Source: CBDBON01 sp965208395
Lineage (GTDB): Bacteria > Chloroflexota > Dehalococcoidia > Lucifugimonadales > CBDBON01
Direction of reading: 5' to 3'
Length of the DNA: 64,000 nucleotides
Assembly (NCBI GenBank): GCA_965208395.1
Contig: CBDBON010000002.1
Location: forward strand, 372,001-436,000
The number at the start of each line of letters is the position of its first letter. The stretch's first letter is position 1. A program made the position numbers and the translations under genes. Below, in pieces: positions 44,618-52,428 of this stretch. A model generated the notes under the pieces. That model saw only the letters and a list, made by a program, of their open reading frames with translations. It was not told the origin of the DNA and ran no database searches.

Positions 44618-45682
44618 ATGCTTACACAGGTCGTGGCCGGACGCGTCTACGACTACAGTCACTGTGTTGGGCAGTACCTCGGCGGCATGGAATGGCCGGG
44701 AGAGGGGTTCGTGCTGCCCGTGTCTCTTGCCGTATCCGAAGAAGACACGGTTTACGTTCTGGGCCGCGGATCCGAAAGCACCGGTACCGGCGCTCCTCTG
44801 CAGCCCCGCGCCTTTGGCGCCCGTGTCGGCAAGTTCAAGATCGGTCCTCTCCCGGGCGACGAGCAGCATGTGGCCACCTTCGGAAGCTATGGAGATGCTG
44901 AGGGCCAGTTCGTGTGGCCGACTGCCATTGCCCTGGACAGCTCGGAAAACGTCTACGTCACCGACGAGTGGCTCGGCAGGATCTCGGTATTCGACCGGAC
45001 GGGCGGCTTCTTTAGAGCGTGGGACGCTCGGGAGATGGGAGAGCATGGATCCGGCCGACCGTCCGGGATTGCGATCGACCGGGATGACCGCATACACATC
45101 GTGGACAGGGTCAACTGTCGGGTGTTGAGATACAGCGTAGATGGAGAGCTCCTGGGCTCATGGGGCGATCGCGGCAGCGATCCCGGGCGCCTCGACTCCC
45201 CTTGGGGGATCGCTGTCGACGACGAAGGTCATCTCTTCGTAGCGGATCACAGGAACCACCGGGTCCAGCAGTTCACCGCGGACGGTGGCTTCGTACGCAG
45301 CTTCGGCAGCTACGGCTCAGGCCTGGGAGAGCTAAATCGTCCGTCCGACGTGGTGGTGGACCCGGAGGGCGACGTCTACGTATGCGACTGGGCCAATGAC
45401 AGGGTGCAGGTGTTCGATTCCGAGGGCGTATTCATCGCGACTATCGTCGGTGACGCGCATGATCTCTCGAAGTGGGCCAGAATGACGGTAGAGGCCAATC
45501 CCGACGTGCAGAAGGCGAGGCGCAGAGTGGAGACACTGGAGCCTGAGTGGCGATTCGCGCTGCCGACGGGCGTCGCGTTCGACAGGCATCGGTCGCGGCT
45601 GATCGTCGCGGATACCCAGCGGTACCGAATCCAGATCTACAACAAGCTCGCCGACTATCCGGAGCCGCAGTTCAACCTGTAG
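44618..45682 (+). CDS. NHL-repeat beta-propeller protein, copy A
   Basis: A 354-residue protein with at least five NHL repeats of the form P-x-G-(I/V)-A-(I/V)-D: WPTAIALDSSENVYVTDEWLG, RPSGIAIDRDDRIHIVDRVN, SPWGIAVDDEGHLFVADHRNHRVQ, RPSDVVVDPEGDVYVCDWANDRVQ and LPTGVAFDRHRSRLIVADTQRYRIQ. It would form a six-bladed propeller used for binding. AGGAGG precedes the ATG. It follows DUF1800 copy A by 65 bp and is paralogous to the protein at 48541-49572. Confidence 0.9.
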   Translation: MLTQVVAGRVYDYSHCVGQYLGGMEWPGEGFVLPVSLAVSEEDTVYVLGRGSESTGTGAPLQPRAFGARVGKFKIGPLPGDEQHVATFGSYGDAEGQFVWPTAIALDSSENVYVTDEWLGRISVFDRTGGFFRAWDAREMGEHGSGRPSGIAIDRDDRIHIVDRVNCRVLRYSVDGELLGSWGDRGSDPGRLDSPWGIAVDDEGHLFVADHRNHRVQQFTADGGFVRSFGSYGSGLGELNRPSDVVVDPEGDVYVCDWANDRVQVFDSEGVFIATIVGDAHDLSKWARMTVEANPDVQKARRRVETLEPEWRFALPTGVAFDRHRSRLIVADTQRYRIQIYNKLADYPEPQFNL

Positions 45683-45708
45683 GGACCTATCGGCTAAGCT
45701 ACCCTTCT

Positions 45709-47280
45709 CTAGGACGGCCCGTGCCGCAGCGCCCTTCCCGGCGCGGCTCCGGTGTGTTCCCCTCCATCGATTACCAGCTGGCCGTTCACGATCACGTAGG
45801 GGATTCCGACCGCGAACTGTTTGGGCTGTCGTAACGTGGCGGGACCACGAACGCGCTCCGCATCGAAGACGACCACGTCTGCCTTCATTCCGTCTTTGAG
45901 CATGCCCCGGTCGTTCAATCCCAATCGTTGTGCGGCGAAGGATGTCATCTTCCGGATGGCCTCGGGCAGCGAGAGCCAGCGCTCCTCGCGGACATACTCC
46001 TCCAGGATCAGAGGGAAGGTGCCGTAGGTCTGGGGGTTCGGGTACTCCCCAAGCATCACCGCGTCGCTTCCCACCATGCACAGCGGATGAGACATGAACA
46101 GGGGCACGGTGGGCCCGTTTCGACTCAGCCCGGTGAAGGAGGTCTGGAGGTCCTCCTCCAAGAGTAGGTCGCACAAGGCGTCGACCGGCTCTTTGTTCAT
46201 CGCATTTGCTATCTCCCCTACGGAGCGACCCTCATATCTCTTGTTGTGAGGTTGCTTGAAGTAGGTCAGCCACAGGTCGTCCCAGCCGCAATAGTGGGTG
46301 CCGACCTCCCTTCTCAGCCGCTCTCGTCCCTCTTCCGACCGCATCACCTCCTTGAGCTTTTCCGGCCCCCCGTCGTGAGCCCACTGGGGGAACATTATCA
46401 GCACCCGAGTGCTCCCATACATGTACGGGAAGGTGTCAAAGGTCAGGTCCATCCCCTTGGCGTGCTCCTCCTCCACCAGCTCCAGAAGCCTTCGAGCACC
46501 GAGCCGCTGGCCGGGGCGTTGCGATAGGTGCGTTATATGGACGGGCACACCACTGCGCCGACCGATGTCGAGGGCCTCGTTGATGGGATCGAAGAAGCGG
46601 TCCCCCAACCAGTATCGGACGTGGGTGTGGTAAAACCCTCCCAGGCGCGCCACCTCAGCAGATAGCTCGACCAGTTCATCGGTGTCGGCGTAGCTGCCCG
46701 GCGGATAGTCCAGCCCCGTGGACATGCCGAACGCGCCCTCCTCCATCGCCTCCCTTACGACGGACTTCATGTTCGCTAGCTCGGCGTCGGTGGCCGGCCG
46801 TTGGTCCCAACCGAGAGCCCAGATGCGCACGGGCGAGTTGCCTAAGATGTACGCGATGTTCACGGCGACCTTGTTGTCGTACATTCCGAGATAGTCGGAA
46901 ACGCTGGACCAGTCCGCGGGCATCGGAGGTATGCCGTTGAGGCCGGCGTCCAACTCGATGAACCTATGCAGGTCCTCCTGGGTCTTGAATGGAGCGGCGG
47001 AGTTGCCGTCGATCCCGATTAACTCGGTCGTGACGCCCTGACGCACCTTGGGCTCGTGTCTTGGGTCCTTGAGGATCACGAACCCGCCGTGGGAGTGCAG
47101 GTCGATAAACCCGGGGCAGACCACGTGACCGGTGGCGTCGATCATTCGCTCCGCCTGGACCTCGCTCACGTCACCGCGGAGGATATGGAGACGGTCGCCC
47201 TCGACTCCAACAGCCCCATGGAAACCGGGGCTACCCGTTCCGTCGACTAGCAGTCCACCGTTGATCAGAAGGTCCAGCAT
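45709..47280 (-). CDS. N-acyl-D-amino-acid deacylase family amidohydrolase, second paralogue
   Basis: A 523-residue D-aminoacylase-type amidohydrolase. It starts MLDLLINGGLLVDGTG and has the metal motif PGFIDLHSHGG (His62, His64); the residue after the second His is Gly-Gly, where the 3701 paralogue has Ser-Asp. Barrel motifs FYHTHVRYW and VHITHLS follow, and it ends with a beta-sandwich segment KADVVVFDAERV. ATG at 47280 lies next to GAGGGAG; a TTG at 47292 is in frame but overlaps that site. It converges with NHL copy A. Confidence 0.88.
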   Translation of the reverse strand: MLDLLINGGLLVDGTGSPGFHGAVGVEGDRLHILRGDVSEVQAERMIDATGHVVCPGFIDLHSHGGFVILKDPRHEPKVRQGVTTELIGIDGNSAAPFKTQEDLHRFIELDAGLNGIPPMPADWSSVSDYLGMYDNKVAVNIAYILGNSPVRIWALGWDQRPATDAELANMKSVVREAMEEGAFGMSTGLDYPPGSYADTDELVELSAEVARLGGFYHTHVRYWLGDRFFDPINEALDIGRRSGVPVHITHLSQRPGQRLGARRLLELVEEEHAKGMDLTFDTFPYMYGSTRVLIMFPQWAHDGGPEKLKEVMRSEEGRERLRREVGTHYCGWDDLWLTYFKQPHNKRYEGRSVGEIANAMNKEPVDALCDLLLEEDLQTSFTGLSRNGPTVPLFMSHPLCMVGSDAVMLGEYPNPQTYGTFPLILEEYVREERWLSLPEAIRKMTSFAAQRLGLNDRGMLKDGMKADVVVFDAERVRGPATLRQPKQFAVGIPYVIVNGQLVIDGGEHTGAAPGRALRHGPS

Positions 47281-47518
47281 GGCTCCCTCCAAGACCCCAC
47301 TTCAGGGGTTGACCTATGTTGTGTGTTGGCTTCGGCGCGGCAAGATTAGCACAAAGGCGTCGCGCCGTGGCGGCCGTTGACGGGGGCGTATCCTGCCGTA
47401 TGCCCCGGAACGTTTTCACCGAGAAGCTGCCCCTAAGTTCTCAGCTTTCTAGGCTAGGTGGTTCGTTACGGAGACTGAGGCCAGAACGGAGGCGGGTGTG
47501 GGAGCCTCGACGGAGAGG

Positions 47519-48421
47519 CTAAGGGTCCGGAATCCGCAACTTCACGCCAGCGCGTTCTTCCTGAAGGAGTGTTGCTGAAGTCCGGTCCCTGTGACCCCAG
47601 CCGCGACGTAGGGCCTCCGATATCTCCTCCCTGCAGATGTCTATCAGCCGCGTCGGTACCCTATATCGGTCCGACAACTCAGCCGCCAGGCCGAAGTCCT
47701 TGTGGGCGAGCCTCAGCGCAAATCGGGCCGTGAAGTCCCCACGGAAGACCGTGTCCGGCCAACGTTTCCGTAGCCCCATGTTGCCGCCGAGAGCGGTGCC
47801 CTCGGCAACTGCTTTGACCAGTTGAGGGAGCCCGACACCGGACTTAATGCCCATGGTCAGGCACTCCGCGAGCAAGAGGTCTATACTCATGGCCAAAGCG
47901 TTGTGGACGATCTTGGTCACCGACCCCGACCCCAGCTCACCCATCCAGACCACCCTCTTCGAGAAGGAGTCGAGGACTGGACGCGACCTTTGCACAGAGG
48001 GCCTCTCTCCTCCGACGAAGAGAGTCAGATCGCCTGCCAAGGCGCCCTCCCTGCCGCCATCGACTGGTGCGTCCAGCATATCCGCGTGGCGCTCCTTGAT
48101 AGCCGCGCCGATCCTCCTCACCGTCTCCGGGGAATTGGTGGTGTGATCGATGTATATGGCGCCTGATCGGATGCCGTTGACCAGACCCTGAGGACCCAGG
48201 GCGGCCGTTTCCATCTCCAGCGGACCGGGTACGCACGTAGCCACGAGGTCACACTGCTCAGCGAGTGCCTGAGGTGAATCAGCCCAAGTAGCCCCCCTTT
48301 GCATAAGCCCGGCTGCGGCGTCCTTCCGGAGATCGTGCACAACCAGAGGGAATCCCGCCTTTAGCACCCAGTCAGCCATGGGGCCACCCATGTTCCCTAG
48401 GCCGATCATTCCGATCTTCAT
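47519..48421 (-). CDS. NAD(P)-dependent beta-hydroxyacid dehydrogenase (3-hydroxyisobutyrate type)
   Basis: A 300-residue member of the 3-hydroxyisobutyrate / tartronate-semialdehyde reductase family. The N-terminal Rossmann motif GLGNMGGPMADW is at 7-18, the substrate motif DAPVDGGREGALAGDLT at mid-protein, and the catalytic Lys lies in GSVTKIVHNALAMS. It reversibly oxidises a beta-hydroxyacid. It lies between the D-aminoacylase and the inverted NHL-DUF1800 pair, on their strand. The 238-bp gap to the D-aminoacylase start holds no gene that I can see. Confidence 0.9.
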   Translation of the reverse strand: MKIGMIGLGNMGGPMADWVLKAGFPLVVHDLRKDAAAGLMQRGATWADSPQALAEQCDLVATCVPGPLEMETAALGPQGLVNGIRSGAIYIDHTTNSPETVRRIGAAIKERHADMLDAPVDGGREGALAGDLTLFVGGERPSVQRSRPVLDSFSKRVVWMGELGSGSVTKIVHNALAMSIDLLLAECLTMGIKSGVGLPQLVKAVAEGTALGGNMGLRKRWPDTVFRGDFTARFALRLAHKDFGLAAELSDRYRVPTRLIDICREEISEALRRGWGHRDRTSATLLQEERAGVKLRIPDP

Positions 48422-48540
48422 CCAGTCCCCCTAGTGGTATCTGGTGGTCTCAAACCACGACGACATCGACGGCACACGGGATAGCAAGGCTCCGAAACGT
48501 TCCGGACGGGCCCAACGGGTCCCTTGAGAGGGTAAGAGCC

Positions 48541-49572
48541 TTAACGGACGATCTCGAAGATCTGGATGCGGTGCCGATTGCTCTCGGTTACGAAGAGCCT
48601 GTTATCGGCGCTGATGGAGAGGGCCATCGGGGCCCAGAAGTACTTCTCGATATGGGCGGAGACTATGTGCCTATCGTTTGGCTCGGGGAGGTCTATGTCC
48701 AGTTTCTCGAGATTGGCTCTGGACCTGGCATCCCGCTCCTGTACGTTCACGTCGAGGAAGTTCTGAGCCCAGGGCGAGACGGTCGACTCTCCAGCCGTTA
48801 GCTGCAGGAAGCGCCCACACTCGTCAAGCACCTGGACTCGCTCGTTCCCCCAGTCGCATACGTAGATTCGGCCAGTGCCGTCGACGACGACGTCGGCAGG
48901 CCTCGTAAACTGGCCATCGCCGACGCCCGACTCGCCGTATGAGGCGACAAACTCTCCTGCCTGAGTGAAGACGCAGACTCTGTCGTTTCCCCAGTCGGCC
49001 ACGTAGACGCTGCCGTCCGGTCCGACGCTCAACCGCCAAGGCATGGTCAGCTCGCCATCCCCCGATCCTTCCCTGCCAAACGTCCTGAGGAACCTCCCCG
49101 TCGTAGTAAACACCTGGACTCGGTGGTTGTAGGTGTCGGAGACCAGCAGGTCTCCCTCTGCATCTATGGCGAGACCGGATGGAGTGTCCAGTTCGCCGGG
49201 CATGCCACCCGCTGATCCCCATTCTTCTACGAACTCCCCGTCTGCGCCGAATATGATGATCTTGTTCAGATGTTCGTCTGCGACATAGACCCTGTTGTCT
49301 GGTCCCACGGTAATCGCTGAGGGCCAGGTGAACTGCCCTCTTCCAGTCCCGAACGTTCCGAACGACCCGTAGTACTTATCCTCGGCGTCACACACTGCGA
49401 CTCTCATGCCATGCCCGGCCGCCCTAGCCTCGATGGAGCGGTTGAGTACGTAGATGCGTCCGTCGGGGCCGAATGCCATGTCGTTGGGAGCGTAGAAGCC
49501 CTTGCCTACCATGACCGTCATGCCGAGAGTTCTCTCGTATCTGATTACCGGTGCGGCTTTGGTGAGCGTCAT
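48541..49572 (-). CDS. NHL-repeat beta-propeller protein, copy B
   Basis: A 343-residue NHL protein: YAPNDMAFGPDGRIYVLNRS, WPSAITVGPDNRVYVADEHLNKI, TPSGLAIDAEGDLLVSDTYNHRVQ, MPWRLSVGPDGSVYVADWGNDRV, RPADVVVDGTGRIYVCDWGNERVQ and a final blade at APMALSISADNRLFVTESNRHRIQ. Paralogous to copy A at 44618, including the C-terminal VxEx(N)RHRIQI(F/Y) ending. It starts 16 bp after the DUF1800 copy B stop, so the pair is co-transcribed in the order DUF1800 then NHL, as in copy A. Confidence 0.9.
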   Translation of the reverse strand: MTLTKAAPVIRYERTLGMTVMVGKGFYAPNDMAFGPDGRIYVLNRSIEARAAGHGMRVAVCDAEDKYYGSFGTFGTGRGQFTWPSAITVGPDNRVYVADEHLNKIIIFGADGEFVEEWGSAGGMPGELDTPSGLAIDAEGDLLVSDTYNHRVQVFTTTGRFLRTFGREGSGDGELTMPWRLSVGPDGSVYVADWGNDRVCVFTQAGEFVASYGESGVGDGQFTRPADVVVDGTGRIYVCDWGNERVQVLDECGRFLQLTAGESTVSPWAQNFLDVNVQERDARSRANLEKLDIDLPEPNDRHIVSAHIEKYFWAPMALSISADNRLFVTESNRHRIQIFEIVR

Positions 49573-49588
49573 CTCTGTATCTCGATAC

Positions 49589-50989
49589 CTAACAGCGCTG
49601 GAAGTCCCGTGAGGCGGCTATCATCTGCAGCATCTGGGACGCCTTCTCGCGGTCGACCGGCCCATCCGAAACAGCGAACTCCCGGAGACTCGCACTCGTC
49701 TCTTCTGACAGATCCAACTCTCCCAACTCGGCCAAGCACTTGTCGAGCAGCCGGTCACCGGGCACGCGCTCCTCTACTACCCTGGAGAGTATCGACGCCA
49801 CACCTGGCAATGTCGCGTCGCCGAGCTGCTCCGAGGCAAAGTTGATCCTCTCGACCAGGCTCCCGGTCTCGATCCATTCCTCGCCCTGATGCCACCCCTC
49901 CACGCTCGGCGGATTGTGGAGCCACTGGCCCATATACTGCATCCTCATACCGTGTTCCACCATCTCGCGCCGGGGACGGTCGAGTTGACCCGAGAGTCGC
50001 AAGACGCCGCTCATCAGCTCGGCCGGGCTCTTTACCCTACCGTACCGGACGTCTTGGGACTTGAAGAAGTCGGACTTGAATAGCGTGCGCAGCATCTCCT
50101 TAACCGAGTGGCCACTGGAGAAGTATGAGTCGACGAGCTGCTGTATGGCATCGGGGTCTTGGGGCGGGACGTGAGGCCACTGCGGCACGGGAGGCTCATC
50201 GGCCACGAAGAAGTGGTACATGTGACGCGAAATGAACCTGGCGGTGGCCTCCTGTCTACAGATGATCTCCACGATGTCTTCGCCGTTGAAGTTGCCGGAC
50301 TCGCCCAGGAAGCTCTTCTCGCCACCATCGTGGTCCTCTTCGTTGAACTCGAAGTGCCAGGCTATTCGGCCATAGGGCCAGTCGGAGTCCCTGTTCGACC
50401 GGAGCACCATGTACTCGGTGTTGCCTATGGTCCAGCCGGTGAAGGCTCTGGCGGCCTCTTTTATGTCGTCCTCCGAGTAGTTCCCGACGCCCATAGAGAA
50501 GAGCTCCAGGAGCTCACGCCCGTAGTTCTCGTTGATCGCTCCTCTGTGGTTATCCTGGTTGTCGAGCCATACGATCATGGCGGGGTCCTTCGACAACTTG
50601 ATGAGCAGATCATCCAACTGTCCGAGGCCGTTTCGCCTTAACATGGCGATCTGGCTGGAGAGGACCTTGCCGTGTACTACCTTCGGATACCCCGTCGCGA
50701 ATATGTTGTGCCAGAAGAGGGTGATCTTTTCTATGAGAGGCGCCTTCGTCGTCACCATCCGATACAACCAGTACTCGCCCGGCGCGAAGCCTGAGATCAT
50801 CCCCGACTGCTCGTGGTGGAAGCGTCTCACCAGGTGGTCACCCATCCAGGTCGTATCTGGCGGATCGAGAAGCTCGTCGACGATCCGGTCGTAGGAGAGC
50901 CCCTCCAGGCTGTCCAACTCATCCGAGGTGGCTCCAAACCCGGCTCGCCTCATGAGATGTGAGACCAGCTTTCGTGTATCGGATCCCAT
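49589..50989 (-). CDS. DUF1800 domain protein, copy B
   Basis: A 466-residue paralogue of copy A: LMRRAGFGATSDELDSLEGL, LFWHNIFATGYPKV, LDDLLIKLSKDPAMIVWLDNQ, NENYGRELLELFSMGVGNYSEDDI and AFTGWTI. Function unknown. AGGAG precedes the start. It lies just outside the tRNA-Pro gene and opens the minus-strand run 50989 to 45709. Confidence 0.9.
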   Translation of the reverse strand: MGSDTRKLVSHLMRRAGFGATSDELDSLEGLSYDRIVDELLDPPDTTWMGDHLVRRFHHEQSGMISGFAPGEYWLYRMVTTKAPLIEKITLFWHNIFATGYPKVVHGKVLSSQIAMLRRNGLGQLDDLLIKLSKDPAMIVWLDNQDNHRGAINENYGRELLELFSMGVGNYSEDDIKEAARAFTGWTIGNTEYMVLRSNRDSDWPYGRIAWHFEFNEEDHDGGEKSFLGESGNFNGEDIVEIICRQEATARFISRHMYHFFVADEPPVPQWPHVPPQDPDAIQQLVDSYFSSGHSVKEMLRTLFKSDFFKSQDVRYGRVKSPAELMSGVLRLSGQLDRPRREMVEHGMRMQYMGQWLHNPPSVEGWHQGEEWIETGSLVERINFASEQLGDATLPGVASILSRVVEERVPGDRLLDKCLAELGELDLSEETSASLREFAVSDGPVDREKASQMLQMIAASRDFQRC

Positions 50990-51040
50990 GTCGCTCTCCT
51001 CGTGGTAGAGGATGTCTCTGCGATTGAGTCTTGGGCGAGG

Positions 51041-51116
51041 TGGTCGGGGTGCCGGGACTTGAACCCGGGACCTCCACGTCCCGAACGTGGCGCGCTACCA
51101 ACTGCGCTACACCCCG
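51041..51116 (-). tRNA. tRNA-Pro (anticodon CGG)
   Basis: The minus strand folds to a standard cloverleaf: acceptor CGGGGTG/CACCCCG, anticodon stem CCACG/CGTGG with loop TTCGGGA (anticodon CGG), T arm with TTCAAGT, discriminator A and an encoded CCA at 51043-51041. It lies about 100 bp outside the left end of the mobile element and appears intact. Confidence 0.93.
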
Positions 51117-51216
51117 ACGGAATCGTCGACACTGGCTCATTTCGCACCGGATGGGCCCAGCGCCCTCCATTGTAGCTGCGCGCGTTCGGGGCGGCAAGCG
51201 AGCCGCGATACAGTGG

Positions 51217-51225
51217 CAACTGACG
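51217..51225. repeat. Target-site duplication, left copy
   Basis: CAACTGACG directly abuts the left terminal inverted repeat. The identical 9-mer abuts the right repeat at 53800-53808. Nine bases is the usual IS1-family duplication length. Confidence 0.9.
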
Positions 51226-51261
51226 GGTAGTGGCTCAATTTGAGGGAGTTGTTGATACTAG
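51226..51261 (+). repeat. Left terminal inverted repeat with inward promoter-like motif
   Basis: GGTAGTGGCTCA is the perfect core. At offset 27 lies TGATACTAG (51253-51261), resembling an extended -10 element reading into the element. Confidence 0.75.
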
Positions 51262-51310
51262 ATTTGGGCGGTGGATGCGAGGCTAAAACAGCTATGGTAG
51301 TGTGGCTGCA

Positions 51311-51369
51311 TGGAGGGGAAACAATAGGCTCGGCCACCTCGCGAGAGTTACGGCCGAGCCATTCCTCCA
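51311..51369 (+). ncRNA. Two-tier hairpin at the left end of the element
   Basis: GGCTCGGCC (51327-51335) pairs perfectly with GGCCGAGCC (51352-51360). An outer helix, TGGAGG (51311-51316) with CCTCCA (51364-51369), encloses it. The function is unknown: possibly an RNA, or a block to read-through from outside. Confidence 0.45.
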
Positions 51370-51449
51370 GCAGTTATTTGAGACTGGCCTGACGACCACC
51401 ATACCCACTAAAGTCGGACGGCCTGTCAAGTTTTGTGGTACACTGAGCC

Positions 51450-51577
51450 CGCCTAACCAGCGCCCCGTCCGACGGTCGGATCGTGCAGTCCCATGACGGA
51501 GAGCCATCGTGCCCTCCTTGTCGGACTGCACGGGGCCAGCTTGGTTAGGCGAGGTTCTACCGCCTGATAAGGAGGGC
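51450..51577 (+). promoter_or_regulatory. Structured leader RNA with anti-Shine-Dalgarno loop
   Basis: P1 is CGCCTAACCA (51450-51459) with TGGTTAGGCG (51542-51551). P2 is a 5-bp hairpin at 51468-51480. P3 is CGTGCAGTCC (51482-51491) with GGACTGCACG (51523-51532). The P3 loop contains GCCCTCCTT (51511-51519), exactly complementary to the ribosome site AAGGAGGGC (51569-51577) of the next gene. Loop-to-site pairing would form a pseudoknot that shuts translation. TACACT at 51439-51444 is a candidate -10 that would start the RNA right at P1. Confidence 0.55.
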
Positions 51578-51581
51578 TCCA

Positions 51582-51800
51582 ATGGCTAAGAGGTTCGGAT
51601 ACGTAGCACTATCGGGTGTCCTGGGAAGCATAGCGGGATGGTTCTACACGAGTCTGGCTAACTACGTGATCGCCAGGCTGTTCACAGACGGAAAGATGGA
51701 GATAGGCGACGCCTTCGTCGGTGGTCCTTCGGTAGAAGGCTGGGGCGCGGGCTTAATCATCGGCAGCATCATTGGGTGGCTCAACTCACGGGAGGAATGA
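51582..51800 (+). CDS. Small membrane protein carried by the element
   Basis: A 72-residue protein with two hydrophobic segments: about residues 7-30, with Gly-rich spacing (SGVLGSIAGWFY), and about 52-68 (WGAGLIIGSIIGWL). The GxxxG-type spacing suggests helix packing, as in holins or glycine-zipper proteins, but no family is recognised. It has a perfect AAGGAGG site that the upstream RNA loop can mask. The next gene begins 3 bases after its stop, so the two are probably translationally coupled. Confidence 0.7.
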   Translation: MAKRFGYVALSGVLGSIAGWFYTSLANYVIARLFTDGKMEIGDAFVGGPSVEGWGAGLIIGSIIGWLNSREE

Positions 51801-51803
51801 CGG

Positions 51804-52028
51804 ATGGCTCAGGTTGAAGAGAGGCTGGGCATTCTGGAAGCGGCTCAGCGGCTTCACACGATGGTCACCGAGAAGCACCAGGAGCGTATGGAAGAGTTGC
51901 AGGCCCTTCTGGCGGAGACGCGCCGGGACTCTAGGCAGACTCAGCGTCTGTGGGTCCGCCTTTGCGAGAAATACGGTTGGCTGGACGACGTGGACCTAGA
52001 TGAATACCGCGGTTCCGCTGGCGCCTGA
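51804..52028 (+). CDS. Small coiled-coil protein carried by the element
   Basis: A 74-residue protein, mostly one long charged helix (VEERLGILEAAQRLHTMVTE and on to RRDSRQTQRLWVRL) with heptad-like Leu/Met spacing, ending in an acidic tail (WLDDVDLDEY). No known family. GGAGGAATGACGG precedes the ATG. Coupled to the membrane protein gene upstream; the two could be partners. Confidence 0.7.
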   Translation: MAQVEERLGILEAAQRLHTMVTEKHQERMEELQALLAETRRDSRQTQRLWVRLCEKYGWLDDVDLDEYRGSAGA

Positions 52029-52160
52029 TACGACGGTGCTCAAGCCACCGCGCCGTTGCTGTGTTCATGCTGGGATCGAGCTGTCGGCGGCGCCTCGGCC
52101 CTTTCTGACGGAGCTCACTCAGGGTGGTCGTTTCCAGTTGACTCATGGGGCTAGGATATC

Positions 52161-52253
52161 ATGAAGTCGTGGGAGCGGGTACTCATGACGGTGCTGACGA
52201 TAGTAGTGATATCTGCGATTGCCGTGGTCGTGACAGTGTTGCTGGGATATTGA
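52161..52253 (+). CDS. 30-residue single-span membrane peptide
   Basis: A 30-codon frame: charged start MKSWER, then a continuous hydrophobic run VLMTVLTIVVISAIAVVVTV and the ending LLGY. The composition is that of a membrane-spanning micropeptide. The ribosome site is weak (CTAGGA). It precedes another short frame by 15 bp. Confidence 0.5.
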   Translation: MKSWERVLMTVLTIVVISAIAVVVTVLLGY

Positions 52254-52268
52254 GGGTGGAGGTCGCCC

Positions 52269-52391
52269 ATGCCGATAGGCCCGAACGGTGAAAAGCGCCC
52301 CCCTGATCCGATCGCGTGCGCGGTCAAGGTCATGAAGATCGCAACCGGGGAGATCAAGGAACCGAAGCCGAGGAAATCTGCCGGCAAATAG
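52269..52391 (+). CDS. 40-residue basic protein with ATGE motif
   Basis: A 40-codon frame starting MPIGPNGEKRPPDPIACAVK and containing VMKIATGEIKEPKPRK. GGAGGT is well placed before the ATG. The KRP(P/A)D-(8)-VKVM(K/R)IATGE arrangement recalls short uncharacterised proteins that I associate with environmental bacterial genomes; no function is known to me. It ends 4 bp before the palindromic transposase promoter. Confidence 0.6.
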   Translation: MPIGPNGEKRPPDPIACAVKVMKIATGEIKEPKPRKSAGK

Positions 52392-52394
52392 CTA

Positions 52395-52424
52395 GCAATT
52401 ATAGCACGCTTGTGCTATAATTGC
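52395..52424. promoter_or_regulatory. Palindromic extended -10 promoter of the transposase
   Basis: GCAATTATAGCAC (52395-52407) and GTGCTATAATTGC (52412-52424) are perfect inverted copies with the loop GCTT. The right arm holds TGCTATAAT, an ideal extended -10; the left arm holds the same reading outward. The predicted transcript start is within a base or two of the transposase ATG (52429), giving a leaderless mRNA. The palindrome could also be an operator for self-repression. Confidence 0.65.
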
Positions 52425-52428
52425 AGCT

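Noticed and set aside
51031..51243. 70-residue plus-strand frame
   Set aside because: It lies across the antisense of tRNA-Pro and the left target site; an artefact of the tRNA sequence.
51302..51496. 64-residue plus-strand frame in the left part of the mobile element
   Set aside because: It overlaps the two-tier hairpin and the structured leader, has no ribosome site and no recognisable feature.
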